NCBI RefSeq assembly: GCF_000621565.1
Contig: NZ_KK211307.1
Location: 130,743-194,742 of the forward strand
Source of the DNA: Butyrivibrio sp. LB2008
GTDB taxonomy: Bacteria; Bacillota; Clostridia; Lachnospirales; Lachnospiraceae
DNA: 64,000 nt
Direction: 5' to 3'
The notes under the pieces are model-generated. The model searched no databases. It was not told the origin of the DNA and was given only the letters and a program-made list of their open reading frames with translations. Made by a program: the position numbers and the translations under genes. Below are positions 1 to 7,291 of the stretch, in pieces (the stretch's first letter is position 1; each line of letters opens with the position of its first letter).

Positions 1-1
1 G

Positions 2-466
2 GTTAAGATTTTACCGCCTCAGAGTAAGTTTGGCGGAATAGATGATTCTGTCAGGGAAAAAGAGATCAAGGGTAGTATGCTTTACAGCAAGTATTATGAG
101 CCCGAAGATCCCGATTCTGCTTATGAATTCCTTGAGCGCAAAGGCCTTGCCGATGCGGAGGAAGCAGCTAAATTAAAGGCTGAAGCAGAAGCTGCGAAGG
201 CAAAAGAGAAAGAGGAAGCCGCTGCAGCGAAGGCAAAAGAAAAAGAAGAGGCCGCAGCAGCAAAGAAGAAGGAAAGAGAAGAAGCTGCCGCTGAAAGAAA
301 GAGAAAGCAGACAGCTAAAACAATAGGTAATTCAGTGGTTGGAACTGTCGGAAGAGAAGTTGGTAAGACAGTCGGAGGAAAGTTCGGAAAATTCGGAAAG
401 ACTCTCGGCGGAAATCTTGGTGCCAGCCTTGGAAGAGGAATTCTTTCCACGTTGTTTAAATCTTAA
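2..466 (+). CDS. HerA-like helicase/ATPase (DUF853 type), C-terminal fragment
   Basis: The open frame runs in from the left edge, so only the last 154 codons are present and the ATPase core is outside the window. The fragment begins with PPQSKFGG and then SMLYSKYYEPEDPDSAYEFL, which resembles the tail of HerA-like DUF853 ATPases (E. coli YjgR type). It ends in a Gly/Val/Arg-rich segment (TIGNSVVGTVGREVGKTVGG) that finishes in LFKS, also typical of that family. Between the two lies a charged Ala/Lys/Glu block with repeats of AAKAKEKEE, probably helical or coiled coil. The family is thought to consist of hexameric DNA-translocating ATPases, but the role is unclear. The assignment rests on recall of the family's C-terminal pattern. 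Confidence 0.6.
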   Translation, partial: VKILPPQSKFGGIDDSVREKEIKGSMLYSKYYEPEDPDSAYEFLERKGLADAEEAAKLKAEAEAAKAKEKEEAAAAKAKEKEEAAAAKKKEREEAAAERKRKQTAKTIGNSVVGTVGREVGKTVGGKFGKFGKTLGGNLGASLGRGILSTLFKS

Positions 467-573
467 GAATATGGTAGGAGCGTGAGCTCTTTAGGCTTTT
501 GGAACTGACTCTTGGACAAAGATCTTTTTAAATAGAAAAAGCGCCTTTACAGGCGCCTGATATTTGGGAGGAG

Positions 574-674
574 GGGTTGTCAGATGGGGAAATCTGACAA
601 CCCGTGTATGAAAAAAAGTATTGTTGGGGGTTCAGAAGGTATGTTCTTCTGATGGTTATATGTTACAACCCAAC
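574..674 (+). other. Structured intergenic region with two hairpin domains
   Basis: This lies in the 279-bp gap before the Arg/Asp-repeat protein. Positions 574-585 and 592-603 form a perfect 12-bp inverted repeat around a GGGGAA loop. A second domain has an outer stem (GTTGGG 623-628 with CCCAAC 669-674) enclosing an inner 7-bp hairpin (632-638 with 646-652). Just before it, GCGCCT 541-546 and AGGCGC 551-556 make a small stem with an A-run on its left, which would be a terminator only on the minus strand. No U-tract follows the 574-603 hairpin, so it is not a standard terminator. Transcription as an RNA is unproven. Confidence 0.4.
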
Positions 675-745
675 TGTAGACAAAATGTGTCAGAACTCTA
701 AAAGAAATATAACCTATTATTAAATAAGTATTGGAGTAAAATAAA

Positions 746-1648
746 ATGTCAGGAAATAATCGAAGAATAGACGGAAATATCCCCGGAGATCGTGACGGAT
801 ACGGACACAGCGAAGAATATATGGCTATAGACAGATATGAAGACGAATTCAGAGATGATGAATACGGTGATGACTATAGGGATGGCTACAGAGACGACTA
901 CAGAGATGATTACAGAGACGATTATGATGATGTAGACAGAGACCGTGACCGTTACAGAGATGACTATGACGACAGAGATTACGATCGTTACAGAGATGAT
1001 TATGACGACGCAGACAGAAATCGTGGTCGTTACAGAGACGATTACGATGATGTAGACAGAGGCAGAGATCGTGACCGTTACAGGGATGATGTCGATGACA
1101 GAGACCGCTATAGGGATGAAGACCGCGAGGAATATAGGAATCGCGGCAGTTATAGGAAGGAGGTAGGAAGTATAGATCGTTACAGAGATACAGACAGGAA
1201 TCGCGACAGAGGAAGAGACCGTGGCGAGCCTGCCAAAAATACATATATTCCAAGAGACAGAAAAAGATTTGCTTTCGGTAGATTGATATTTACGCTTATG
1301 GCTATTTGTCTGTCTTTGATGCTTTTCGTTAAAGTCGCATTGCCTAAGATCATAAATAAAGCAAAAAAAGCCGCTGCAGATAAGGCAGTAGACATAATGT
1401 ATGAGAATGTTGAAAAAATCGCGGGAGATAATCCCAAGGTAAAAAAGATACTGGAATCAATGTCTGAGGAAGACAAAGAGAAAGTAAGCGAGATCGTTGC
1501 AGAACACATGGATGCTGAGACGATGACCGATGTTATGGAATACGTGAATAAGAATGATCAGGCCGGACTCGTTGAATATGCTGCAGAGAATTTTACTCCG
1601 GAGGAGATGAGCGAGTTCAAGGACCTTTACGAAAAATATAGTAAATAA
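746..1648 (+). CDS. Membrane protein with Arg/Asp/Tyr-rich repeat N-terminus
   Basis: A 300-residue protein of unrecognised family. Residues about 30-165 are almost entirely Asp, Arg and Tyr in repeats such as YRDDYRDDYDD, a highly charged and probably disordered stretch. A single hydrophobic segment follows at about residues 175-200 (FGRLIFTLMAICLSLMLFVKVAL). The C-terminal ~100 residues are a predicted helical, acidic domain that includes SEEDKEKVSEIVAEHMDAETM. With no signal peptide before it, the repeat region would by the positive-inside rule sit in the cytoplasm and the helical domain outside, though the repeat's own charge makes this uncertain. The start has only a weak ribosome site (GGAG 733-736). 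A strong terminator follows the gene. Confidence 0.7.
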   Translation: MSGNNRRIDGNIPGDRDGYGHSEEYMAIDRYEDEFRDDEYGDDYRDGYRDDYRDDYRDDYDDVDRDRDRYRDDYDDRDYDRYRDDYDDADRNRGRYRDDYDDVDRGRDRDRYRDDVDDRDRYRDEDREEYRNRGSYRKEVGSIDRYRDTDRNRDRGRDRGEPAKNTYIPRDRKRFAFGRLIFTLMAICLSLMLFVKVALPKIINKAKKAAADKAVDIMYENVEKIAGDNPKVKKILESMSEEDKEKVSEIVAEHMDAETMTDVMEYVNKNDQAGLVEYAAENFTPEEMSEFKDLYEKYSK

Positions 1649-1674
1649 TTCAGAAATGCGTAGTAAATGAGATT

Positions 1675-1720
1675 AAAAAAAGCTTGTATCGATTTATTAT
1701 TTATCGATACAAGCTTTTTT
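1675..1720 (+). terminator. Rho-independent terminator
   Basis: A perfect inverted repeat (AAAAAGCTTGTATCGAT pairing with ATCGATACAAGCTTTTT) around an A/T loop ends in a T-run. It can work in both directions and closes the Arg/Asp-repeat gene. Confidence 0.85.
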
Positions 1721-1751
1721 GTCAGATAAAAAAATAAAATTAATCCTGATA

Positions 1752-1848
1752 CGCAAAAACACCCACGGGGGGACGTGAGTGCCTGCGATTTTCTTATGAG
1801 GGGGAGATAGTGATTAGCTCTACAGATTAGAGCAAACTTACATCACTA
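1752..1848 (+). other. Structured intergenic region, two nested hairpin domains
   Basis: It sits in the 451-bp gap between the repeat protein and the flagellin-like gene. Domain 1 has CGCA 1752-1755 pairing with TGCG 1784-1787, enclosing CACCCACG 1760-1767 against CGTGAGTG 1774-1781 with one mismatch. Domain 2 has TAGTGAT 1808-1814 pairing with ATCACTA 1842-1848, enclosing GCTCTA 1817-1822 against TAGAGC 1828-1833. The linker between them is purine-rich (TATGAGGGGGAGA). The layout resembles the region at 574-674: a first hairpin with a G-rich loop, a purine linker, then a second stem with an inner hairpin. It could be a small RNA or a leader. The rest of the gap (1849-2085) is very A/T-rich and shows no clear element. 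Confidence 0.4.
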
Positions 1849-2099
1849 ACTTAATAATAACTATATACTAAAATTGTGTTCAAAAAGTGAAAAAATCAGA
1901 CTTTTTTTAAAAAAATTTACAACCCAGTAACCATCGGGGCTTTCGCTATTTTTTAAATCATTATTTCATTTTTAATAGAAAATAACGGTAATTCTGTTTC
2001 AGTTTTACGAATTTATCATAGAATATGTATAGATTTTTTTTACGATGATGCTACTATAAAATCAAGTTATTGTTTTTTCGCTTATAAAAGGAGGTTAAT

Positions 2100-2867
2100 A
2101 TGAGTAGCATATCATCTGTTAGCGGGAGCGCAGGTTACTCGCCATACTCAGTGATATCAAATGGCGGGTCCTATGTCAGGGCTGCTCAAGGGGCTTCAGA
2201 ACTTGCAATGCAGGAGAGAACCAAACAACAGGTAGGTGGACTCGAAGCAGGTTCTGAGAATCTTACATCCGCCGGATCGGCACTTAAGGTAAAAGACGGC
2301 GCGATGGAAGAAGTTACCGGGTATTTACAGTCAATCAGAGATCTTTCGGTTAAGGCAATGAACGGAACAATGTCAGACAGTGACAAGAAATCCATTCAGG
2401 ATCAGATTGACCAGTACAAAAAAGGTATTGAAGATATTGCCAACAATACTTCATACAATGAAAAGAAACTTTTAAACGGGACAGCAAAGGATATGACTGT
2501 TGCATCCGATGCAAATGGTTCAAGGGAGACTATTTCGGGCAACAATATGACATTAGATGCACTTGGTATCAAGGACTATGACGTTACCAAGAATTTTGAC
2601 CTTAAAGATGTAGACAAGGCACTTGATAAGGTTTCGAGTGCAAGGTCGGACACAGGTGCCAAGACAAATGCTGTAGATTATGCTCTTTCGTATAATTCTC
2701 ATGCGGCACTTGAGCTTGATGGATTCCAGATGGACAAAGAGGAGAGAAACAGCGTAGATGCTTATCAGAAGCTTAAGACTAAGCAGGCGCTGGATGTCTA
2801 TCAGAACACTCTTCAGAAGAAGAGGCAGGACGACGAAGAGCGCAAATCTATGATGCTTTTCGCATAA
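2100..2867 (+). CDS. Flagellin-like protein with atypical terminal regions
   Basis: A 255-residue protein. Residues about 28-125 follow the flagellin N-terminal D1 pattern: AMQERTKQQVGGLEAGSENL, then a helical stretch to YLQSIRDLSVKAMNGTMSD and IEDIANNTSYNEKKLLNG. Residues about 185-205 (VDKALDKVSSARSDTGAKTN) match the start of the flagellin C-terminal domain. The usual N-terminal opening (INTN/ALNAQ type) and the usual final helix (LAQAN..PQ..L.LL type) are not recognisable; the protein instead ends in the charged segment KKRQDDEERKSMMLFA. Those ends normally make the D0 core of the filament, so this may be a specialised or non-filament paralogue. A strong AAAGGAGG lies 6 bases before the ATG. 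It stands alone, with a terminator after it and no other flagellar genes nearby. Confidence 0.75.
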   Translation: MSSISSVSGSAGYSPYSVISNGGSYVRAAQGASELAMQERTKQQVGGLEAGSENLTSAGSALKVKDGAMEEVTGYLQSIRDLSVKAMNGTMSDSDKKSIQDQIDQYKKGIEDIANNTSYNEKKLLNGTAKDMTVASDANGSRETISGNNMTLDALGIKDYDVTKNFDLKDVDKALDKVSSARSDTGAKTNAVDYALSYNSHAALELDGFQMDKEERNSVDAYQKLKTKQALDVYQNTLQKKRQDDEERKSMMLFA

Positions 2868-2896
2868 TTTTGTGTTTACATAAATACAAAATCATA

Positions 2897-2931
2897 ACAT
2901 CTGTCCGCGTATTGCGGACAGATGTTTTTTT
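2897..2931 (+). terminator. Terminator after flagellin-like gene
   Basis: A perfect 12-bp stem (ACATCTGTCCGC 2897-2908 with GCGGACAGATGT 2914-2925) with a 5-nt loop and a run of T. Confidence 0.9.
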
Positions 2932-2995
2932 GTGAAGGATGCTTGATATATATTAATCACTTTTATTAAGTTTAGAGTGAATTTAATCAATCTAC

Positions 2996-3024
2996 TTGAC
3001 ATAAGTTTGGTATTTATTTATCAT
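2996..3024 (+). promoter_or_regulatory. Sigma-A-type promoter before opp leader
   Basis: TTGACA at 2996-3001, a 17-bp spacer, then TATCAT at 3019-3024: a perfect -35 box and a 5/6 -10 box. Transcription should start near 3031, heading into the terminated leader at 3031-3121. Confidence 0.7.
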
Positions 3025-3030
3025 AATTTT

Positions 3031-3121
3031 TGCTTGCACGTATTATTAACAATACGTGTATATCAAGGTGATAGAACGATACAATGGCGTACGGGCAAGT
3101 ATGTCATTGTATTTTTTTTTG
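3031..3121 (+). promoter_or_regulatory. Short leader RNA with hairpin plus terminator (attenuator or sRNA)
   Basis: From the predicted start the RNA would first form CACGTATT/AATACGTG (about 3037-3058), then a 12-bp stem with two G.U pairs (ACAATGGCGTAC with GTATGTCATTGT) followed by nine T residues ending at 3120. The terminator loop contains GCAAG, which can pair with CTTGC at about 3033-3037, so a pseudoknot or alternative pairing is possible. It fits no riboswitch class I know. A perfect TATAAT at 3182-3187 without a good -35 box could instead start the opp mRNA separately, which would make this leader a free-standing small RNA. Confidence 0.5.
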
Positions 3122-3220
3122 TGATTTAACGTGGTGCAGTGCTAATGTTATGAACGAAAAACATCTTGAGGGCAATTTACATATAATTTTTAATCATAGA
3201 GAGACAGGTTGGAGAGATTT

Positions 3221-4147
3221 ATGAACACAAAGACACTGATGTACATTCTAAAGAGGATTTTGCTTGCAGTTGTTACAGTTTGGGTGGTTATAACAGTTAC
3301 GTTTTTTGTAATGCATGCAGTTCCCGGTGGCCCATTCGTGGGAGAGAAAGCCGTAACCCCAGCGGTTCAGGCGGCAATGGAAGCCAAGTATGGTTTGGAT
3401 AAGCCCCTTGGCGTACAGTATTTGACTTACTTGAAGGACATTACCAGATTTGACTTTGGTCCTTCACTGAAGCTCAGAGGTCGTAATATTACAGACATCA
3501 TTGTTGACGGAATGAAAACTTCTATCAAACTTGGTGTTATCGCAGCTTTTATAGCACTTGCATTTGGAGTTGTATTCGGATCTATCGCGGCACTCAGAAG
3601 AAATAAGATTATTGACAGGATCATCATGATAATCACAACGGCATTTGTATCTATGCCATCTTTCATTATGGGATCTTTATTGCTTATCGTTTTTTCCACT
3701 AAGCTTGGTTGGTTACCGGCTAACGGTGCACAGAAGAACGGACTTATTCTTCCCGTTATCACATTGTCACTTTATCCGATGGCTTACATAACAAGACTTA
3801 CAAGATCGTCAATGCTTGAAGTTCTTGGTCAGGACTATATCAGAACAGCTAAGGCCAAGGGTGTTTCAGGTGTGAAGATTATTTTTGGACATGCACTTAA
3901 AAATTCACTTATCCCGGTTATCACATATTTTGGACCGATGCTTGCATATATCGTTACGGGATCACTTGTTGTAGAGCAGATTTTTGCTGTTCCCGGTATC
4001 GGAAGAGCATTCGTAAACAGCATCACAGGTCGTGATTATCCGCTTGTTATGGGAACGACAATTGTACTTGCTACACTTATTGTTTTTATGAACCTTGTCG
4101 GCGACGTTATGTACAAGATTGTTGATCCTCGTATTACATTAGAATGA
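3221..4147 (+). CDS. oppB: Oligopeptide ABC transporter permease OppB/DppB
   Basis: A 308-residue inner-membrane permease, the first subunit of a peptide importer. It opens with the family hallmark (YILKRILLAVVTVWVVITVTF, first membrane helix) and the periplasmic start PGGPFVGEKAVTP. The coupling EAA-like loop (TAKAKGVSGVKIIFGHALKN) is at about residues 210-230, where it would touch the ATPases. About six membrane segments can be read. The ATG at 3221 is preferred because GGAGAG lies just before it; a TTG at 3209 is in frame but lacks a site. It is the first gene of oppBCDFA, followed 18 bases later by oppC. Substrate is inferred from family only. Confidence 0.92.
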   Translation: MNTKTLMYILKRILLAVVTVWVVITVTFFVMHAVPGGPFVGEKAVTPAVQAAMEAKYGLDKPLGVQYLTYLKDITRFDFGPSLKLRGRNITDIIVDGMKTSIKLGVIAAFIALAFGVVFGSIAALRRNKIIDRIIMIITTAFVSMPSFIMGSLLLIVFSTKLGWLPANGAQKNGLILPVITLSLYPMAYITRLTRSSMLEVLGQDYIRTAKAKGVSGVKIIFGHALKNSLIPVITYFGPMLAYIVTGSLVVEQIFAVPGIGRAFVNSITGRDYPLVMGTTIVLATLIVFMNLVGDVMYKIVDPRITLE

Positions 4148-4165
4148 TTGGAGAATTTTTGAGAC

Positions 4166-5224
4166 ATGGATAATAAGATATTAAGCGCACAGGTTAATAT
4201 GGATGATTTTATTCCAGCAACCGAAGAAGAAAAAGAATATATGGTGCAGATGCGCCCTTCATCTACATTTTTTAAGGATAGTGTAAAGAGACTTCTTAAA
4301 AACAAGGTCGCAACTGCTTGCTTCTTTATTATAGTATTGATTACATTGGCCGCAATTTTTGTTCCTATGTTTTGGCCTTATAAATATGATCAGGCTCTTG
4401 GAATGGTTCCCGGAAAGCCTGTAGATAACACATTCAACGATCTTGCTCCGTTTGAATACGGAAGATCTGAGATCAAAAAAATGGATAACGGAGAGAAAGT
4501 TGTTCCTCATATTTTCGGAACAGACTCTCAGGGACGTGATTATTTCATAAGAGTAGTATATGGAACACGTATTTCACTTGCTGTAGGTTTCTTTGCAAGT
4601 ATCATCGTTCTTATTATTGGTATGACGATCGGAGCTGTGGCAGGTTATGCCGGAGGCAAAGTCGACCTTATAATAATGAGAATAGTCGATATTATTTATT
4701 CACTTCCGGATATGCTGATGGTTATTTTGCTTTCATCGGTACTTAAGGTTGCTCTTGAGGGAACACTTGACGGAACTGTTCTTGCTAAGATTGGTTCAAA
4801 TATTATAAGTTTGTTTATTGTCTTTGGACTTCTTTATTGGGTATCAATGGCAAGACTTATAAGAGGACAGATTTTGTCACTTAAGGAACAGGAATACGTT
4901 TTGGCTTCACAGGCAGCCGGAGCAAAAGGAAAGTGGATTATTTTAAAACATCTTATTCCCAACTGCTTTTCAGTTATTATAATTTCAACAGCGCTTCAGA
5001 TTCCCAGTGCTATCTTTACTGAGAGTTTCCTTTCATTCTTGGGACTTGGAGTAAATGCACCGATGCCTTCATTGGGATCACTTGCTTCAGATGCGCTTAA
5101 CGGAATTAGTTCATATCCTTACAGATTGGTATTTCCTGCGCTGGTTATTTCACTCATCGTTTTGTCTCTCAATCTATTCGGTGACGGACTTCGCGATGCG
5201 TTCGATCCTAAGCTTGATACTTGA
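4166..5224 (+). CDS. oppC: Oligopeptide ABC transporter permease OppC/DppC
   Basis: A 352-residue second permease subunit. A long cytoplasmic N-terminus (about 45 residues) precedes the first membrane helix (ACFFIIVLITLAAIFVPMFW). The sequence HIFGTDSQGRDYFIRVVYGTR is the typical OppC signature ahead of the permease core. The coupling loop reads LASQAAGAKGKWIILKHLIP. The protein ends LFGDGLRDAFDPKLDT, as expected for the family. Somewhat longer than many OppC proteins because of the N-terminus and an insert before GTDSQGRD. It pairs with OppB to form the membrane channel. Confidence 0.92.
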   Translation: MDNKILSAQVNMDDFIPATEEEKEYMVQMRPSSTFFKDSVKRLLKNKVATACFFIIVLITLAAIFVPMFWPYKYDQALGMVPGKPVDNTFNDLAPFEYGRSEIKKMDNGEKVVPHIFGTDSQGRDYFIRVVYGTRISLAVGFFASIIVLIIGMTIGAVAGYAGGKVDLIIMRIVDIIYSLPDMLMVILLSSVLKVALEGTLDGTVLAKIGSNIISLFIVFGLLYWVSMARLIRGQILSLKEQEYVLASQAAGAKGKWIILKHLIPNCFSVIIISTALQIPSAIFTESFLSFLGLGVNAPMPSLGSLASDALNGISSYPYRLVFPALVISLIVLSLNLFGDGLRDAFDPKLDT

Positions 5225-5274
5225 TGTGACTGATGGTTTTACAGTAGAACAATACAATTTGGAGATTTGAAAAG

Positions 5275-6264
5275 ATGAGTTTATTAGAAGTTAAAGATCT
5301 GCATACCTCATTTTTTACCGACGCCGGAGAGGTTAAGGCAGTTAATGGCGTATCATTTTATTTAGACAGAGGAAAAGTCCTCGGAATAGTAGGAGAGTCA
5401 GGTTCAGGTAAGTCTGTAACGGCATATTCAATCATGCAGATTCTTGCCGGAGCCGGAAAAATCGTTTCGGGCTCAATAAAGCTTGACGGACAGGAGCTTG
5501 TAGGTGCAGGCGAGAAAGTCATGAAGACAGTACGTGGAAATAAGGTTTCTATCATTTTCCAGGATCCCATGACATCTCTTAATCCTACTTATACAATAGG
5601 ACACCAGCTTATGGAGGCAATTCTTCTCCATACAAACAGAAACAGAGAGCAGGCTAAAGATCGTGCTATAGAAATGCTCAGACTTGTTAATGTTAATGAG
5701 CCTGAGAAGAGAATGAATCAGTATCCTTATGAGTTCTCAGGCGGAATGAGACAGCGTGTTATGATCGCTATGGCTCTTGCATGTGAACCGGATATTCTTA
5801 TTGCGGATGAGCCTACTACAGCGCTTGATGTAACAATTCAGGCTCAGATTCTTGATCTTATGAAATCACTTCAGAAAGAACTTGGAATGGCTATTATCAT
5901 GATCACACATGACCTTGGTGTAGTTGCCCAGATGTGTGATGAAGTAATTGTAATGTATGCCGGATCAATATGTGAGCAGGGAACTGCAGATGAGATTTTC
6001 TACAATCCTTGTCATGAATATACAAAAGGATTGCTTCGCTCAATCCCTACAGAGGGAAAAGAAGGCAAGAAGTTAGAGCCTATTACGGGAACACCTATCG
6101 ACCTTCTCAATATGCCAAAAGGATGTCCTTTTGCACCAAGATGTGATGCTGCTATGAAGATCTGTCTTCGCGAGAGAGCAGAACGTATGCAGATTAATGA
6201 TTTACATGCAGCGGGATGCTGGATGAATGTGAAGAAGCAGATGGAAGGCGGTGAACCGAAGTGA
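5275..6264 (+). CDS. oppD: Oligopeptide ABC transporter ATPase OppD/DppD
   Basis: A 329-residue ATPase. It has the Walker A motif GESGSGKS, Q-loop FQDPMTSLNP, signature SGGMRQRVMIAMAL, Walker B ILIADEPTTALD and switch histidine MITHDLGVV. The C-terminal oligopeptide-family extension has the GCPFAPRCDAAMKIC cysteine cluster typical of OppD/DppD. Start is the ATG at 5275; a GGAG lies 11 bases upstream and GAAAAG is closer. The stop overlaps the start of oppF (GTGA at 6261-6264), a sign of translational coupling. Confidence 0.93.
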   Translation: MSLLEVKDLHTSFFTDAGEVKAVNGVSFYLDRGKVLGIVGESGSGKSVTAYSIMQILAGAGKIVSGSIKLDGQELVGAGEKVMKTVRGNKVSIIFQDPMTSLNPTYTIGHQLMEAILLHTNRNREQAKDRAIEMLRLVNVNEPEKRMNQYPYEFSGGMRQRVMIAMALACEPDILIADEPTTALDVTIQAQILDLMKSLQKELGMAIIMITHDLGVVAQMCDEVIVMYAGSICEQGTADEIFYNPCHEYTKGLLRSIPTEGKEGKKLEPITGTPIDLLNMPKGCPFAPRCDAAMKICLRERAERMQINDLHAAGCWMNVKKQMEGGEPK

Positions 6265-7253
6265 GCGAAAATTTAAATAACGAAAAAAATCTCGTTGAAA
6301 TTAAACATTTAAAAGAGTACTTTAATATTAATGTAGGATTTTTTAAATCCAAATATTTAAAAGCCGTTGATGATGTTTCTTTTTCTATTAAAAAGGGTGA
6401 AACACTCGGACTTGTAGGTGAGTCCGGATGCGGTAAGACTACAGTTGGAAGAACAATATTAAATTTATATAAGCCGACAGACGGAGAAATTTGGTACGAC
6501 GGAAAGCTTATCAAGACAAAGAACGATATTAAAGAGTTTAGAAAGAAAGCTACAATGGTATTCCAGGATCCTTATTCATCATTGAATCCCAGAATGACCG
6601 TTTCAGATATTATCGGCGAACCTCTTGATATACATAAGCTTTACAAGACAAAAGAAGAGAGAAGAGAGCGTATTCTTGAGCTCATGAGCTATGTTGGACT
6701 TAACAGTGAGCATGCTTCAAGATATGCGCATGAGTTCTCAGGCGGACAGAGACAGCGTATCGGTATAGCAAGATCTCTTTCTGTAAATCCGGAATTTATT
6801 GTGTGCGACGAGCCTGTATCTGCTTTGGATGTATCAATCCAGGCACAGGTTATCAATATGTTTGATGAACTTCAGGACAAACTTGGGCTTACATATTTGT
6901 TTATTGCCCATGACCTCTTGGTTGTAAGACATATCAGTGACAGAATAGCAGTTATGTACCTCGGTAAGATGGTTGAACTTGCAGATGCTGATGAGATTTA
7001 TAATCATCCGCTGCATCCATACAGCAAGTCACTTCTTTCTGCGGTTCCTATTCCGGATCCTAAGATCGCAAGAGCAAATCAGAGAATCGTGCTTTCGGGT
7101 GATATTCCGAGCCCTCTTAATGCTCCTTCAGGTTGTCCTTTCCGCACCAGATGCCCTTATGCAAAGGCTGATTGTGCAGAGTGCATGCCTGAGTTCAAAG
7201 AAGTAAGTAAAGGTCACTTTGTTGCGTGTCATCATGTAGAAGACGCCAACTAA
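6261..7253 (+). CDS. oppF: Oligopeptide ABC transporter ATPase OppF/DppF
   Basis: The second ATPase, 330 residues, starting with GTG that overlaps the oppD stop by four bases; GGAAGGCGG upstream serves as ribosome site. Walker A GESGCGKT, Q-loop FQDPYSSLNP, signature SGGQRQRIGIARSL, Walker B FIVCDEPVSALD and switch IAHDLLVV are intact. The C-terminal extension contains GCPFRTRCPYAKADC with four cysteines. The N-terminus carries a short extra stretch before the ABC domain. OppD and OppF form the heterodimeric motor of the importer. Confidence 0.93.
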   Translation: MSENLNNEKNLVEIKHLKEYFNINVGFFKSKYLKAVDDVSFSIKKGETLGLVGESGCGKTTVGRTILNLYKPTDGEIWYDGKLIKTKNDIKEFRKKATMVFQDPYSSLNPRMTVSDIIGEPLDIHKLYKTKEERRERILELMSYVGLNSEHASRYAHEFSGGQRQRIGIARSLSVNPEFIVCDEPVSALDVSIQAQVINMFDELQDKLGLTYLFIAHDLLVVRHISDRIAVMYLGKMVELADADEIYNHPLHPYSKSLLSAVPIPDPKIARANQRIVLSGDIPSPLNAPSGCPFRTRCPYAKADCAECMPEFKEVSKGHFVACHHVEDAN

Positions 7254-7291
7254 ATGATATATAACATTCATAATTCATAAGGAGGAAAATT

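Noticed and set aside
849-1253. Cys/His-rich minus-strand open frame opposite the Arg/Asp/Tyr repeats
   Set aside because: The Cys/His content is just the reverse reading of the repeat codons; no start signal.
1980-2099. Sigma-28 flagellar promoter upstream of the flagellin-like gene
   Set aside because: No TAAA-15-CCGATA-like pair could be found in the A/T-rich stretch.
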